Source: Diphasiastrum complanatum
Taxonomy: Eukaryota; Streptophyta; Lycopodiopsida; Lycopodiales; Lycopodiaceae
Reading direction: 5' to 3'
Assembly: GCA_029204225.1 (NCBI GenBank)
Contig: CM055099.1
Coordinates: forward strand, 64,917,488 to 64,981,487
DNA length: 64,000 nt
The translations under genes and the position numbers were made by a program. Within the stretch, counting starts at the first letter, position 1. Every line of letters starts with the position of its first letter. Positions 30,433 through 43,500 of this stretch are shown here, in pieces. The notes under the pieces are model-generated. The model worked only from the letters and a program-made list of their open reading frames with translations. It was not told where the DNA came from and did not search any database.

Positions 30433-32002
30433 CGTTGTGGCCTAGGAACATGTAAACTTCCTTCATTGTTGTGGGTAAAGGCATCTCAACTATTACCTTG
30501 ATCTTTGAAGGATTTGTAGAAATACCATCATTTGAAATGATATGTCCAAGGACAACCCCATGGGTTACCTAGATTTGACGTTTCTCAGGGTTTAGTGAGA
30601 TTCCAAACCTATGACAGTGAATACATATCTTTTCTAGTGCTTCGAGGTGCTTGTCCACGAAGGAATGTACACCAAGGTCATCAAGATAGATCTCGACAAT
30701 CCTGTGTAGCAAGTCTTGGAAGGCCATTTGCATGAACCTATGAAACGTTGAAGGGGCATTGCATAAGCCAAAAGACATGACATTATAAGCATAAACACCA
30801 TTTTTTGTGGCAAACGCGATTTTGTGTCTATCTTTTCGAGCAATTTGTACCAAAAAATAGCCACTAAACCCATCCAAAAAGCTGAGCACCTGCCATTTCC
30901 TCAAGGATTTGTGTAACTAAGGGTAAGGAAAAATGGTCTTTTTTTGGAACTGCGTTAAGATTCTTTAGATTGATGCACATACGAAGCTTGCCGTTTTTCT
31001 TGGATACTATCACAATGGGTGATACCCAATCAGTATGTTGGACCTCATAGATGAAGCCAACATCCAACAATTTCTTAATATCTTCATCGATCCGCTCGCG
31101 ATAAACTGGGTTACTTCGGTATGGCTTAGCCTAAATAGGCTTAGCGTTCTCCTCTAAAGGAATAGTATGGACCGCTACTTTAGGCGGGACCCCTTTCATT
31201 TCAGTATAATTCCATGCAAATGCATCCCTGTATTTGCGGAGTAAGGTCTCCAGATCAAAAAGTTGACCTGGCGTGAAGTGGGCTCCGACGTGAACAATGC
31301 GATCCACATCCTCATCAAGATCTTTAAGATTTAGCGCTATGGTTTTAGCTGGTCCTTCAAAGGATTGGGAAACGTTTGTAGGTTCCCTTTGTGGTTGTGG
31401 CAGCTGGATGACTACGTCATCAAGTGTGAAGTCCTTAAACTTGCTTGGTAGATCAAAAGGTGGTTCCACAAAGTTCTTTGAAACTTTGGGAATCACTTGT
31501 GTGGATGCGCTATCAGATGTGGAAGCTTGATCGGGTGGGTTGTCCTTTGTCTGTTCAAACAATGGCCTGATAGGTTGCTTAAGCTTCTCGCGCATTTGTT
31601 TTTGTCTCTCGGTAAATTTTGTATTAAGAATGGGATTTTTTGGAACTAAGGTTTTCTGATTTGTTGGGGAGGTAGTGTGGTTGCCTCGCAAATCAATTCT
31701 TCGTCTATTGTATCCCAGACTTCGTCTAGATACATATCCCATGTGTACACTTTGGGTTTGGGCCTATATGTTTGTGTGTTGGGTACTTTGGAGGTCAGTT
31801 GCACATGAGCCAAAGGCCCTGGCAACTTGATCTCTTGTGGAATCGATTTCGGCGGATAACGTTTGTTATCTAGATAAATGAGCACATGTTCATCCATCAT
31901 TTCAACATCATTCATATAAAGAATACCTTCTTCCGAAACTTGTGCGGTGGAGACACTAGGTTCTCCTGGGCACCAAGCTATGGGAATTGGGTCGATCATC
32001 AT
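30433..32002 (-). pseudogene. Ty3/Gypsy pol (RT) remnant, reverse strand
   Basis: Reverse-strand frames give a linker (32002-31131) with YRDAFAWNYTEMKGVPP and VHTIPL, then HTDWVSPIVIVSKKNGKLR, DGFSGYFLVQI, SFGLCNAPSTFHRFM, the active site EIYLDDLGVHS, and finally EVYMFLGHN at the left edge. The order is that of Gypsy RT. It relates to the + strand copy at 37897-39793 and differs from the chromovirus at 1-2.5 kb. Stops and frameshifts are present and no RNase H or integrase remains; the break at 30432 abuts the LTR fragment. Confidence 0.9.
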
Positions 32003-32161
32003 AAGGGGAGTGATGAGTGTATCTATTAAAAATTCACAATTCTAGCTTGACTAGTTTTGGTCATATGACTTGTAAATAGTTAGATGATCATGATGTGGCT
32101 TGTCACACGTGCCAAATAGCATAGGATTCCATTCATAAGGATGTTCTCAAGTAGACCTAAG

Positions 32162-32705
32162 TGTTAGAACCTTTGGAATGAGTCCAAATTATGCTTAGAT
32201 ACAAGAGAGAAAAAATAGGAGCTATTTTTGGTAATTTTTGCATTGTTGAGGGATCTCCAAGATTCCAACCCTAACTTGGTAGGGATGAAAGATCCACCAA
32301 AATTAGCATTAGGGATAGGTTTAGGGCTACTCATACCTACCCAAAACCGTGATGGATCATGTATATATAGGTGATGATATCTCACCAAAATCAATCAAGC
32401 AATTTCATGTTTTTTCTCTCATAATGGTGCAATTGCTCTCTATGTTCATAATTGTTTGAGTACTTGTGATTAATAATGATTATAGGATTGAATGTAGGTC
32501 TGGTGTACAGTACTCAGACTGTGGGAGGCCGTACTTTCACACGTGTGAAGCCTTCTTCAAGGATTTGGGCCATTTAGTGAGGTTCAAGCATAGATTTTTG
32601 ATGGATTTTGATGGTTCAACTTGTGCTAATCTTATGAAATCATAATTTATTGTTTCCCTCATCATTTCAAGTGTTTTAGGATCCTTATTTGCTGTAATTT
32701 TTACA
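32162..32705 (+). repeat. 5' LTR of + strand Copia element (544 bp)
   Basis: It starts TGTTAGAACCTTTGG and ends TTTTTACA directly before the primer binding site. The preceding five bases are CTAAG. No matching 3' LTR was found, because the element is cut off at 36504. Confidence 0.85.
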
Positions 32706-32717
32706 TGGTATCAGAGC
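32706..32717 (+). other. Primer binding site (initiator tRNA-Met)
   Basis: TGGTATCAGAGC follows the LTR without a gap. An untranslated leader of 800 bases (32718-33517) leads to the gag start; no gene is seen in it. Confidence 0.93.
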
Positions 32718-33517
32718 CTAAAGGCTGAAATGAGCTAAATCCTTAGTTTTCATTCAATTTGATCACAATTTTTGATCTAAATCTTGTGTAGATTGGATCT
32801 TAGCATCTAGTATTGATTTTAGGAACTCAAAGTGAGTCAAATACATTGGAGATTGGTGTTGTGTGACTTCATGTGCAGGTATTTAGGTGTCTAAAATCAG
32901 AGGCAAAGTTGAATTCAATTCACATTACCAAGATAGCAAGTTTTGCTTGCTCCAAGCATTGATTTCTAAGCGAGTTTTGGAGGTGATTTCATAGAGGAGG
33001 CTTTCTAGCATTCAAGGAGAGGGAAGATCAGAGTTTTGGGGAATCTTAAAGGCTGTTCTAAGGTGTAGTGGACATCTCCTAAAGTGATTTAGGTTCAGTC
33101 CAACCATTGCTTGACTTATGCACCAAATTAGATCAATTTTTCATCAATTTTGATCATTTTTTGCTTGTGATTGGATAGTAGATTGTGTTGCATCCTCATT
33201 AAGTTCCATTTAGATCTTTTACAAGTGATTTTGGAAGTATATTAGGTTGCTGAAATTCACTCTTGATCAGATCATTTGGAAGCTTTAATGTTCTTTATAG
33301 AAAGAGGGGCAATTCTACTAGTATTGTCTACTTCAATCAAGCAAGTGCATTGTTTCTAGTATTCTATGATTTGATTTTGTTAGAGATCATTCTTAAATCT
33401 TTATAGGAAGACTATTACTGATCTTTTCAGGTCCCTAAGAAGTGGGATAAGGTAGATCTTCAATCAAATCAATAGAAGTAACCTTCATTTGTGTCAAGTC
33501 CTTGATTAGGAGACTAG

Positions 33518-36504
33518 ATGGCATCTATAAATGCATATCTTTTGGATACTAATGAAAGGCTCAACAAAACTAACTATTCCATATGGAAAGTTAGAATGGA
33601 ATCCATCATGATCATGCAAGATCTGATGGAAATTGTAAATGGTAAGGAGGGTGAACCTATTCATTCTCAAGAAAAAGCCAAATACATCAAGAGGTGCAAT
33701 GTTGCACTACATTGCATAAAAATGAATGTTGCAAATGAACTCTTAAGAGAGGTAGGAGATTGCAATTCAGCTCAAGATGCTTGGGAGACTTTGCAAAAGG
33801 TCTATGAATCCAAGAACCAAACTAGAATGTTAGCTTTGAAGAATCAAATCTATAGAAGCTATCAAAAGAAAGGAGAGAGTGCACATACTTTTGTTCTAAG
33901 AGTAAAGGAATTGAACAAAGAGCTAGCCTTTATAGGTGATCCTATCAAGGATGAAGAGCTTGTTCAACTCATATTGAATGGACTAAGCTTTGAATTTGAC
34001 AATCTGGTTCAGGGATATGCAATTATGGGTAAGCTACCCATACTTGAAGAACTCCAAGGCACACTCATGGCCGAGGAATCTAGAAGGAGCCAAATGCAAG
34101 AGAGGATGGATAGGCTTTCCATCCAAGGTGGAGATGACCAAGCTCTCTTCACCAAAGGCAAAGGGAAGTCCAAAGGCAAAGGATCAACATTCAAGAAGTC
34201 TACAAAGCTTGAGGATCAAGAAGGACCCTCAAAGGCATCTCCATCAACCACCAAAGTCAAGAAGGACAAATCAAAGGTGAAGTGCTACTATTGTAGCAAG
34301 ATGGGGCATTATGCCTCGGAATGCTTTAAGAGGAAGCAAGATCAAAGCCAAGCCAACATGAGCAAAGAGGAGGAGGAGGAGAGTTCACATGAGTACTCTC
34401 TCATGATGTCCATATTTTCTTCAACAAGCTTCAAAGGAGAAGATCCTTGGTGGATTGACTCGGGTGCTAGTTCACACATGACTAGTAAAAGGGGGTTTTT
34501 CTCTTCTCTCTTATCTTATGATGGACCTATAAAGTCTATCTATACAGCAAATGATGAAGCTTGTTAGATTGAAGGAGTTGGTAGCATTTGCCTTTGCTTA
34601 GGATCTTCCAAAAAGATCAACATAGAAGGTGTTTTGTACATTCCTACAATAACAAAGAATCTACTAAGTGTTGGCCAAATGGTAGACAATGGTTTCAATG
34701 TTGACTTTGCTTCAAATGAATGTTTCATCAAGAAGGGTAAGATAGTGGCTAAGGGCACTAGACTTGGCAAACTTTATAAGTTGGATGCATTTGTGGATAC
34801 TAATGTTGTCATGTTGGCCGAGAAGAGCAAGATATCTACCTTTACTTTATGGCACAAAAGACTTGGACATGTCAACTCGGGTTCCATGGAGGCTATGATC
34901 AAGGAGGAGTATGCTTTAGGCCTACCAAGGTCTATTGGGAAGGAAGACAAGGTTTGTGAAGCTTGTGCGTTATCCAAGGCACATAAGAAGGTGTTTCCTA
35001 ACTCCATCACAAAGTCATCTCATCCTCTTGAACTCATACACTCGGATGTGCACATTGCTAGCACCAAATCTAATGGAGGTTCATCCATGTTTTTAACCTT
35101 CATTGATGACTACTCAAGATATTGTTGAGTGTTCTTACTTTCCTTCAAGTCTCAAGTATTTGATACTTTTGTAAAGTTCAATTTGTTTGTTGAAAAGCAT
35201 CATAATCATAGCATCAAGATTCTTAGAAGTGACAATGGTGGAGAATTCATCTTCAATGAGTTCAAGGCCTTTTGTGAGGAGGAAGGGATCAAGAAAGAGA
35301 CTTCTTATCCTTACACTCCTCAACAAAATGGAGTTGCTAAAAGAAGGAATAGAACATTATGTGAATGTTCTAAGGCTTGAAGATTAGATGCTTGTTTGCC
35401 CAAATCTTTTTGGGGTGAGTCTCTTGTATGTGCAAACTACTTGATGAATAGGGTGACTTGCAAAGCAATTGAAGGCAAAACTCCTTATGAGATGTATGGA
35501 AAGAAACCCAATCTTAATCATTTGACAGTTTTTGGGTGTATATGTTATGTGCATGTGCCATTGGAAACAAGAACCAGGGAGGATCCATCTTCCACAAGAG
35601 GGATCATGCTTGGATATGCAAGCTCAAGCAAGGGCTATAAAGTCTATCTCCCATCCTTGAACAAATTTGTTGCTTCAAGGGATGTCATCTTTGATGAACA
35701 TCATATGCATATGCTTGAAGAAGACTCAAGTGCTCCAACAATCAAGAAGAAGATGGCCGAGGAGCAAGATCTTGGTTTTGAGGAGGAGCTCATGGAGGAG
35801 CAAGCACCAAACCCACCTATGACACCAAGGAGATCTTCAAGGACAAAAGTGGAGCCATCAAGGCTCACATATCAAGGCAAAGGACAGCAAGTTGAGGGTA
35901 TCTCATCCACTTTTTATGCTTTATCTAGTTTTGAAGAACCATCTAATGTTGAAGATGCATTGAACTCCAAAGAATGGTATAAAGCTATGTTGGATGAGTA
36001 TGATGCCTTGATTGAGAATGAAACTTGGTTGCTTGTTGAGAGACCTCAAAGGAATGTAATAGGATGCAAGTGGGTCTTCAAGCTTAAGTTGAATGCAAAT
36101 GGGAGTGTTAACAAACATAAAGCAAGATTAGTTGCAAAAGGTTATGCTCAAGAGAGAGGGATAGACTATGAGGAAACTTTTGCACCCATGGCCAAGATGG
36201 TCACAATAAGGCTAATCATTGCACTTGCATCACATTTTGGATGGATTCTATGTCAAATGGATGTCTCTAATGCTTTCTTGAATGTTTTTTTTGGAAGAGG
36301 ATATCTATATGGAGCAGCCACAAGGGTTCATCAAGCATGGAATGGAGAACAAAGTATGCCATCTCCAAAGAAGCATCTATGGCTTGAAGCAAGCCTCGAG
36401 ATCTTGGAATTCAAGACTACATTGCTATCTTATTTCACTTTCTTTTGTTCAAAGTGAATATGATCCCACTCTTTACATTAAGTTTGATGATGTTGGTAAA
36501 GATT
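33518..36504 (+). pseudogene. Ty1/Copia gag-protease-integrase-RT, 3'-truncated, three stops and a frameshift
   Basis: One frame begins MASINAYLLDTNERLNKTNY (UBN2-type gag) and continues through the zinc knuckle CYYCSKMGHYASEC, protease WIDSGASSHMT, pre-integrase LWHKRLGHVNSG, integrase core and RT. Stops lie at 34565-34567 (TAG), 35126-35128 (TGA where Trp is usual) and 35378-35380 (TGA, probably former CGA). A one-base shift in a T run near 36285-36292 moves RT into another frame (EEDIYMEQPQGF). The integrase Glu of the GVAER motif reads Lys (codon 35339-35341). RT breaks off at 36504, where Gypsy integrase starts. Gag is otherwise nearly intact. Confidence 0.95.
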
Positions 36505-36507
36505 AAT

Positions 36508-37283
36508 TCGGTTGTATGGTCTGCCCAATGACATTGTTACTAATAGAGATCCTAAGTTCACAGGTCACTTTTGGTCAGCAGTATTCCATAAACTTGAAAC
36601 TTCTTTGAGTTTAGGTTCTTCTGATCATCCTGAATTAGATAGCCAGACAAAAAGCACTAGTCAAATTATGGAAGATATTTTGAGGACGTATGTTTCTCAC
36701 AGGCAATCTCATTGGAAAGATTATTTCCCACTGGTTGTCTGCATATAATAGTAGAAAACATTTTGCTATAGGTTACAGTCCTTTTATGCTTATGTATGGT
36801 TTTCAACCTAGATCTCTAGTAAATGTTGAGACGAAGTCTGTTAAGATCCAGAAGGTTGCTAAATTTTTGCATGATATGCAAGAGATGTTGCAAGTGGCTA
36901 ATGATAGTATCCGTAGTGCTCAAGATAGAGCTAAACACTATACCGATCTTAAGAGATCTCCAAGAGATTTTAAAGTTGATGATTGGGTATATCTTAGGAT
37001 TCCAAAAGATTCTAGGATGTTACGTACAGGGAATCATTATAAGCTATCTACCCGTTATTGTGGACCTTCCAAGATTGTACATAGAATTGGTTCTTGGGCG
37101 TATGAGCTCGATCTTCAAGGAAAATCGACTGCACACCCAGTGTTTCATGTAAGTCATTTGAAACTAAGTTTACATGATGGTGATACAATTGGATTGGATG
37201 AGGATTTATTCGATTTGGAAGATTTGTTGCTTAGTGTACCTTTGAAACCTGAGAAAGTGCTCAGAACCAGAGATAACAATTGA
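36508..37283 (+). pseudogene. Ty3/Gypsy integrase core and C-terminus
   Basis: It starts abruptly at RLYGLPNDIVTNRDPKF, the second Asp region of integrase. It continues past the position of the catalytic Glu, which here reads Lys (QTKST, codon 36650-36652), and changes frame near 36735-36750 into YNSRKHFAIGYSPFMLMYGF. An SH3-like C-terminal part with VYLRIPKDSRML and HPVFHVSHLK ends at 37283. It is related to, but different from, the chromovirus at 1-2.5 kb. A polypurine tract (TAAGGAGGGAAGAA) and an LTR follow. Confidence 0.92.
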
Positions 37284-37424
37284 GAAATTGTTCTATCTCC
37301 AAGTGCTTGATTTGGTGGAAGGGTCGTACTGAGGATGATGATTTATGAGAGAGAGTTGATAGCATAAAAATTTTTTTTCCGAAGTTTAGCTTCTAAGGAT
37401 AGAAGCAGTTTAAGGAGGGAAGAA

Positions 37425-37896
37425 TGTTATGTTCATGACCAGTACATAGGATACAGTGTAATCCTAGTCTTGGATACATGGTACTCCAGTGAAACAAGCT
37501 GTTAGTTATGCCACATCATACTGGATGTGAACTAATATCCTTGTGAGGCCCAGAACACACTAAATGGAGTTTAGACAAGGTATGAGACAATGTATGCATG
37601 TGTAGAGTTATCAATAGCAATTCTATGAATAGGTGGTCCATGCTTAGGACTCTATTCTAGATGAATCTATGTATAGGGAACTTAGGGCTATGCATGGCTA
37701 TGTGCCCAGGAGCTTTTGGCTCTATTTGCCCTACTCCTCATTATGGTTGTGGATTCATTGCCAAGCTCTCACTCTATATTCATGCTTCTTATTTCTTGGC
37801 TTGGGGGTGAGGCTTCTAGAGTTTGATTGGATGCTTTTACTTGGTTGGGTGGTTCCTCCATAGTCTGTTATCCATTGTGTTTGTGATTTGTAAGCA
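37425..37896 (+). repeat. 3' LTR of the Gypsy element (about 470 bp)
   Basis: It starts TGTTATGTTCATGACC right after the polypurine tract. The end is placed at GTAAGCA, since Gypsy pol-type reading (GMxDMPQYFKDYE-like) resumes shortly after. The right border is uncertain because no partner LTR is present. Confidence 0.65.
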
Positions 37897-39793
37897 GGAT
37901 CTAAGGGTCCCTTATACTAAGACTATGCATGACATGCCACAGTACTTCAAGGATTACGAGATGGATGAAGTGGTAGTGGTTATGCCCAGAGCAAAGAGAG
38001 AACCCATAGAAGCCAAGGAGCCGATGTTTACGAAGGTCTAGCCAGAATGAAAGAGATAGATCTAGTTGAGAAAGGAGAAGAAAGTCATATGGTGTTTGTA
38101 GGAGAAGATATAGATGGAGAGGAACTTAAGGATCTCAAAGCACTTCTTCACAAATACCATGACTTTCTTGCTTGGAATTACATTGAGCTGAAGGGACATA
38201 TCGCTAGATGTAGTGGTTCACACCATTCCACTGGTTGATGGTGCAAAACCCGCAATTAGTAGGCCTTATAGGTCCAATCCACACTACACGTAACTGATCG
38301 AAGAAGAATTGAAGAAGCTTTTAAATGTAGGAATCATCTATGAGATGGAACACACCGATTGGATATCACCTATCGTGGTAGTACCTAAGAAAAATGGAAA
38401 ACTTAGTATCTGTGTGGACTACAAGAAGCTGAATGTTGTAACCAACAAGGACTATTTTCCTTTATCATTCACAGAAAATGAATTAGAGAGAATAGTCGAA
38501 ACATAAGCCTATAGTTTTCTAGATGGGTTTAGTGGCTATAACCAAGTGTAGATAGCCCCAAAGGATCAGCACAAAACTGCATTCTCCATGGAATGGAAAA
38601 CATATGTCTACAAAGTGATGCCATTTGGATTGTGCAATGCTCTCATCACTTTCCAAAGAGTAATGAGTTATGCCTTCAAGGAATTTCTTTGGAAGTTTAT
38701 TGAAATTTTTATGGACGACTTGTGTGTCCACTCCTCTAGAGCCCAACATCTAGCTTGCTTAGAAAAAGTGTTCATCTAGTGTCGATTATTCGACATATCC
38801 CTAAACTCGACCAAATGCCAATTTCTAGTCATGCACGACATAGTGCTAGGCCATGTAGTTTCGAGGCATGGTATCGCCATTGACGTCGACAAGATCCACA
38901 TAATACTTGCTTTGCCTGATCCAGGAAGTGTGTGTGAGGTATACATTTTTATGGGGCATTGCAATTATTATCGGAGGTTTGTCTTGAATTTTGCTAAGCT
39001 GGCCCGTTTGATCTACCAGATGACCATCCAACTAGAATGGACAGCTGAAGCCACTGAGGCTTTCCACAAACTCAAGAAGGCCATAGTTACTGCACCAATC
39101 CTTTGACCCCCTATCTGGACCATATAATTTCATGTCCATACAGACGTCTCTAAGTATGCCATAGGGAGTGTTCTGACATATCCTAGGATATCTTATGTCG
39201 GGACCTCCTCCCCCTGAGATGAGCAAAGTAGAATGACGCAGGTTAATCATTAAATCTACCCCTTTCACATTGATAGCAGGATAGCTTTATCGCATCTGTA
39301 ATGACGAAATCATACGTCATTGTGTCCTACCGCACGAAGTGTCCCAAGTAGTAAGCATCACCCACGAAGGCATAGAGGGAGAGCATTTCGCTGCCGAAGC
39401 TACCAGTAAGAAAGTACTGCAACATGGCCTGTGGTGGCCAACAATGTTCAAGGATATTCACTATCAGGTCAAAAGGTATGACGTGTGCCAACGGGTCAAC
39501 CGAACCCAGGGAAAGGATAGAATGTCATTACGACCTATACTGCTGAAATGTCATTTCAGAAATGGGGCATAGACTATGTCGACCCTATTCGTCCAACTGC
39601 CCGTGGCTCCCAAGCTTGATATATTATCGATCGTAGTCATTGACTACTTGACCAAATGGGTAGAAGCCAAGGCTGTGAGGAAGGCTGATGCCAACTCCAC
39701 TGCCAAATTCCTATATGCGAACATCTTAGTTCGTTTTGGGTGTTCACTAAAACTCGTGAGTGATCGCAGAATGCATTTTCTAAATGAGACTAT
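37897..39793 (+). pseudogene. Second Ty3/Gypsy pol, cut by a Copia insertion
   Basis: Frames in order give MDEVVVVMPRAKREP, HTDWISPIVVVPKKNGKLS, VMPFGLCNALITFQRVM, EIFMDDLCVHS (RT active site), GHCNYYRRFVLNFAKLA, then, after missing RNase H sequence, the integrase zinc region near 39410-39500 (GLWWPTMF, VCQRVN) and core VVIDYLTKWVEAKAV and LVSDRR. Several stops and frameshifts occur. At 39793, inside the integrase, sequence switches to the reverse-strand Copia LTR. It is related to the reverse-strand Gypsy pol at 30.4-32.0 kb. Confidence 0.9.
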
Positions 39794-40520
39794 TGTCGCG
39801 AATGGATTTGTTTCGCGAACAAATTGTTTTCGTTTGGTTTTCTTATGCGGAAGCTTGCAAGATCCTAGGCACGCGACTACAGATCACAGAACAGAAATCG
39901 TTCTAGCAATCAAGACAATGAAAAATCGGAGAGATGGACAAGAGAGAGGGAACAACTGTATTATCAGTTTGATTTTTTCAGAGTGAGATGATCAGTATCT
40001 CGCTTGTTGGCGGCCTGACACTCTGCTCAATTGCTGTGTTCTGCTCATTGGCAGACTTTCATGCACAGCTATTTTGCTTCTCTATTTTTTCTATTCTTTT
40101 GTTCACTATTCTCTCTCTTCTCTCTATTGATCCAGAATTTTATTTATATCTCCATTGTGTGGAGTTTACACGATAGCTAAACAGAGAATTACAAGAGTAG
40201 TTAATGCTAATCAACTAGTTAGTTACTCTCTGTTATGGCTACCTATTTCAGCTAAGTGTGAAGTTCAAGATTCCACGCCCGTTGAGCTGCCAATTGACAG
40301 TGTGAAAGATTTTTTTCATTTTTTTTTTCGTTTCGTGTCATGTCATGTCTTTTCGTCTTGGAGGCATGTTTGACTTTCATGAATGATTCGACCTTCGAGT
40401 TTCGCTTCGCTTCGTGTCTTAGGGTTTTCGAGGTATGTTGACTTTTGAGAATTGTTCGTCATTCGACCTTCGCTTCGTGTTGCATCGCGACAAAGTTGCA
40501 GGAGTTCACAATTTCTGACA
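39794..40520 (-). repeat. 3' LTR of reverse-strand Copia element (727 bp)
   Basis: On the reverse strand it begins TGTCAGAAATTGTG after a purine run (CAAGAGGGAT) and ends CATTCGCGACA, adjoining Gypsy integrase sequence (ACTAT before the border). It is rich in TTCG and CGAA motifs. The Copia inserted into the Gypsy pol, so it is younger. Confidence 0.8.
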
Positions 40521-43500
40521 ATCCCTCTTGAAACTTGCAACTTTGCACGTTCAATCCAATTGTCTTTCTTTGCTTTGCTAAGAGTGGTTTGTCAAGTGGC
40601 TTCATGAGCAGATATGCAATCATGTCTTCAGACTTTATGTACTGGACCTGGAGCTCTCCTTTCGAGATCATATCTTGAATGCGATCGTACTTCAGAGGTA
40701 TGTGTTTTGTCTTTGAATGGAAGATAGGATCTTGGGACAGATATATGGCACTTTGAGAATCCATCATCATCGTGCATGGATCTCCTTGTGGTATGCCAAT
40801 TGCCTCCAATATCATCTGCAATCAAACTACCTTATTCACCACCTTTGAAGCTGCGACGTATTCAGCTTCGCATGAGAATTGAGCTACCAAGGTTTGCTTT
40901 TTGCATATCCAGCTGATTGTTGTTCCGCACGCTATTGAACATCCCCCTGTTACGGACTTGTTGTCATCTTTGCAGCTCGCCCAACTTGCATCACTATAGT
41001 GGTGCAACTCGAATCCTTTTCTTTCGTTGTCTGCTCTATAGGTTAATCCCATATTCTGGGTACCCTTCAAATATTGTAGGATTCATTTTGCCATTTGCCA
41101 ATGTGTCATGCTAGTATTGGAAGAGAATTGGCTTTAAGCATAAAGAGAGAAAGCCAAATCGGGTCTAGTACAAATTGTAAAGTACATCATACTACTGATT
41201 AGGTTTTGGTAGGATATACCTTCCATTTTTTGTTGTTCTCCTCTGTTTTTGGGCAATCCTGCTTCGCCAACTTGGCTCCAGCTATCATTGGTGTAGGTTT
41301 TTCATTGTAGTCTATCATTCGGTACTGCTTCAGCACTTTTCTGGCATATTCAGACTGACTCAAATGCATTTCATCTTTTATTCAATCTCTTCTGATCTCC
41401 AGTCCAAGGCATTTTGTTGCTTTTCCCAAATCTGTGATTTCATAATTTTCAAAAATCTAACTCTTCGTGTCCTTGATTAGCATCAAGGAGTTTCCTATCA
41501 TAAGAGAATCATCCACAAAAATAGTCAGAATCACAAAATCTTTTTCTACTCTTTTTATGTAGACATTACAGTTTGGTTGTGTAGGATTGAAGTCTAGAGA
41601 CTTTAGAAGACTGTTGAGCTTCTTGTACCAAGCTCATGATGCCTGCTTTAGACCATAAATGCATCTCTACAACCGACAAACATATTATCGCTTGTCGGGG
41701 TCTTCAAATCCTTCAGGTTGCTTCATGAAGATCTCCTCCTCTAGATCTCTATGGAGAAAGGTTGTCTTTACATCAATCCGGTGAATTTCCAGATTGTGTT
41801 GTGTAGCGTATGCAAGGAGTAGTCGTATGCTTGTCATCTTGACCATTGACAAATATGTGTCGAAATAATCAACACCATACCTTTGTGTGTAGCCCTTCGC
41901 GACAAGCCTTGATTTGTAGTGTCCAACGGTGCCATCTGATTTCATTTTTCTTTTGTACACCCACTTGCAATCGATGATCTTTTTGTGTTTTTGGCAATGG
42001 CTCTAGTGTCCATGCCTCGTTTCACCTCATTGATTTGGTCTCTTCTGACATTGCCTGGCTCCAGAATTCTCCCTTTGGACTCTGGACAACTTCTAGATAT
42101 GTAGTTGGCTCTTCAGTGAAGTTGCAGTACTCGTATTGTGTGTCTTCGCTCCATTGAAGATTGTCAACGTATCGATCTGGAGGTCTTCTTTGTCTTGTTG
42201 ACCTTCTGGGTTCGTTTTGTCGCTGCTCAAAAGTTTCTAATTTGTGGGGTTGATCATCTTCTTCATGCTGCTCTGGAGTCTGGGGCTCAGCATTCTGATT
42301 TGACATTTGTCCTCGATCTCCCTCTTGAATTGGCAGCAGTGTGAAGACCTCATGGCCTTTTTCATCTTTTAGTCCAGGGAATGTGAACTCATCAAACTTC
42401 ACATCTCTACTCAAAACAATCTTCTTCATGGTTGGATTGTAGAGTCTGTACACTTGTGATTCATTCGCGTACCCGACCATGATTATTTGCCCTGATTTAT
42501 CATCGAGCTTGTTTTTTTTTTTTTTTTGGAATGTGCTTGTATGCTGCACATCCAAGCACATGTACGTATGATAGATCAGGCTTTCTACCTGCCCACATCT
42601 TGTACGGTGTCTTATTTTCCAGGGCTGTTGTTGTTGATCTGTTCCCCTGTTCTTGACAGAATTTTAAAAATTCTATGCTCTTGTACTCACCTCCATTGTC
42701 AGATCTGATGATTTGAATCTTCTTTGAGGTGTGTCTCTCTGCAAATGCCACAAACTTCTTGAAAGAATCAAACACTTCAGATTTTTTCTTTAGGTAGTAG
42801 ATCGTAGTCATCTGGCTGTAGTCATCAATGAACGTCAAAAAATATCTCGATCTTGAGAGCAAATTCACTTTCATCGATCCACAGACATCTGAGTGGACGA
42901 GCTCAAGAACTTCTTTGGCTCTTCTTCCCTCATGTGTGACTGGATTCCGATGTTGTTTGCCTTTTTGATAGGCTTCACAGAATTCAGTATCGAGTCTTGA
43001 TATCTTCAAACCTGTGACTATGTCTTTCTTGCACATGTCATATAGGCTCCTCATGTTCAGATAATACATTTTTCTGTGCCAGAGTTGATCTTCATTTTTT
43101 GATGCATTTAATATGCTATCAGAATTGCTGATAATCTTGACTTGATAGAGATTTCCTTCTCTGCATCCAACCGTCAGCAATTTGTTTGTTGTTTTCTTGA
43201 TCATGTGGCATGTCTTGCATTCAAATTAAACTCAAATTCCAAGATCTACCATCTTGGAGACTAATAGCAGGTATTTTCTCAGTGAAGATACGTAGAGTGC
43301 TCCGAGCAACTCTTCTTGACCTAACAGTGTTCACAGTTGTAGAGTCCCGATGCCTTTGATATCATGTCAGCTCCCATCACATAGAATCACTGCTTTGTTG
43401 TTTTTGAGTTCTCTGAAGTCAATCAAGATCTTCTTGTTGCAGGTGATGTGTGATGTTGCTCCTGAATCAATGACTACATCGTAGTCTTGTTCAGTGTAGC

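Noticed and set aside
5317-32717. tRNA-Met genes
   Set aside because: Only the 12-base primer sites complementary to the tRNA 3' end are present at 5317-5328 and 32706-32717; no cloverleaf surrounds them.
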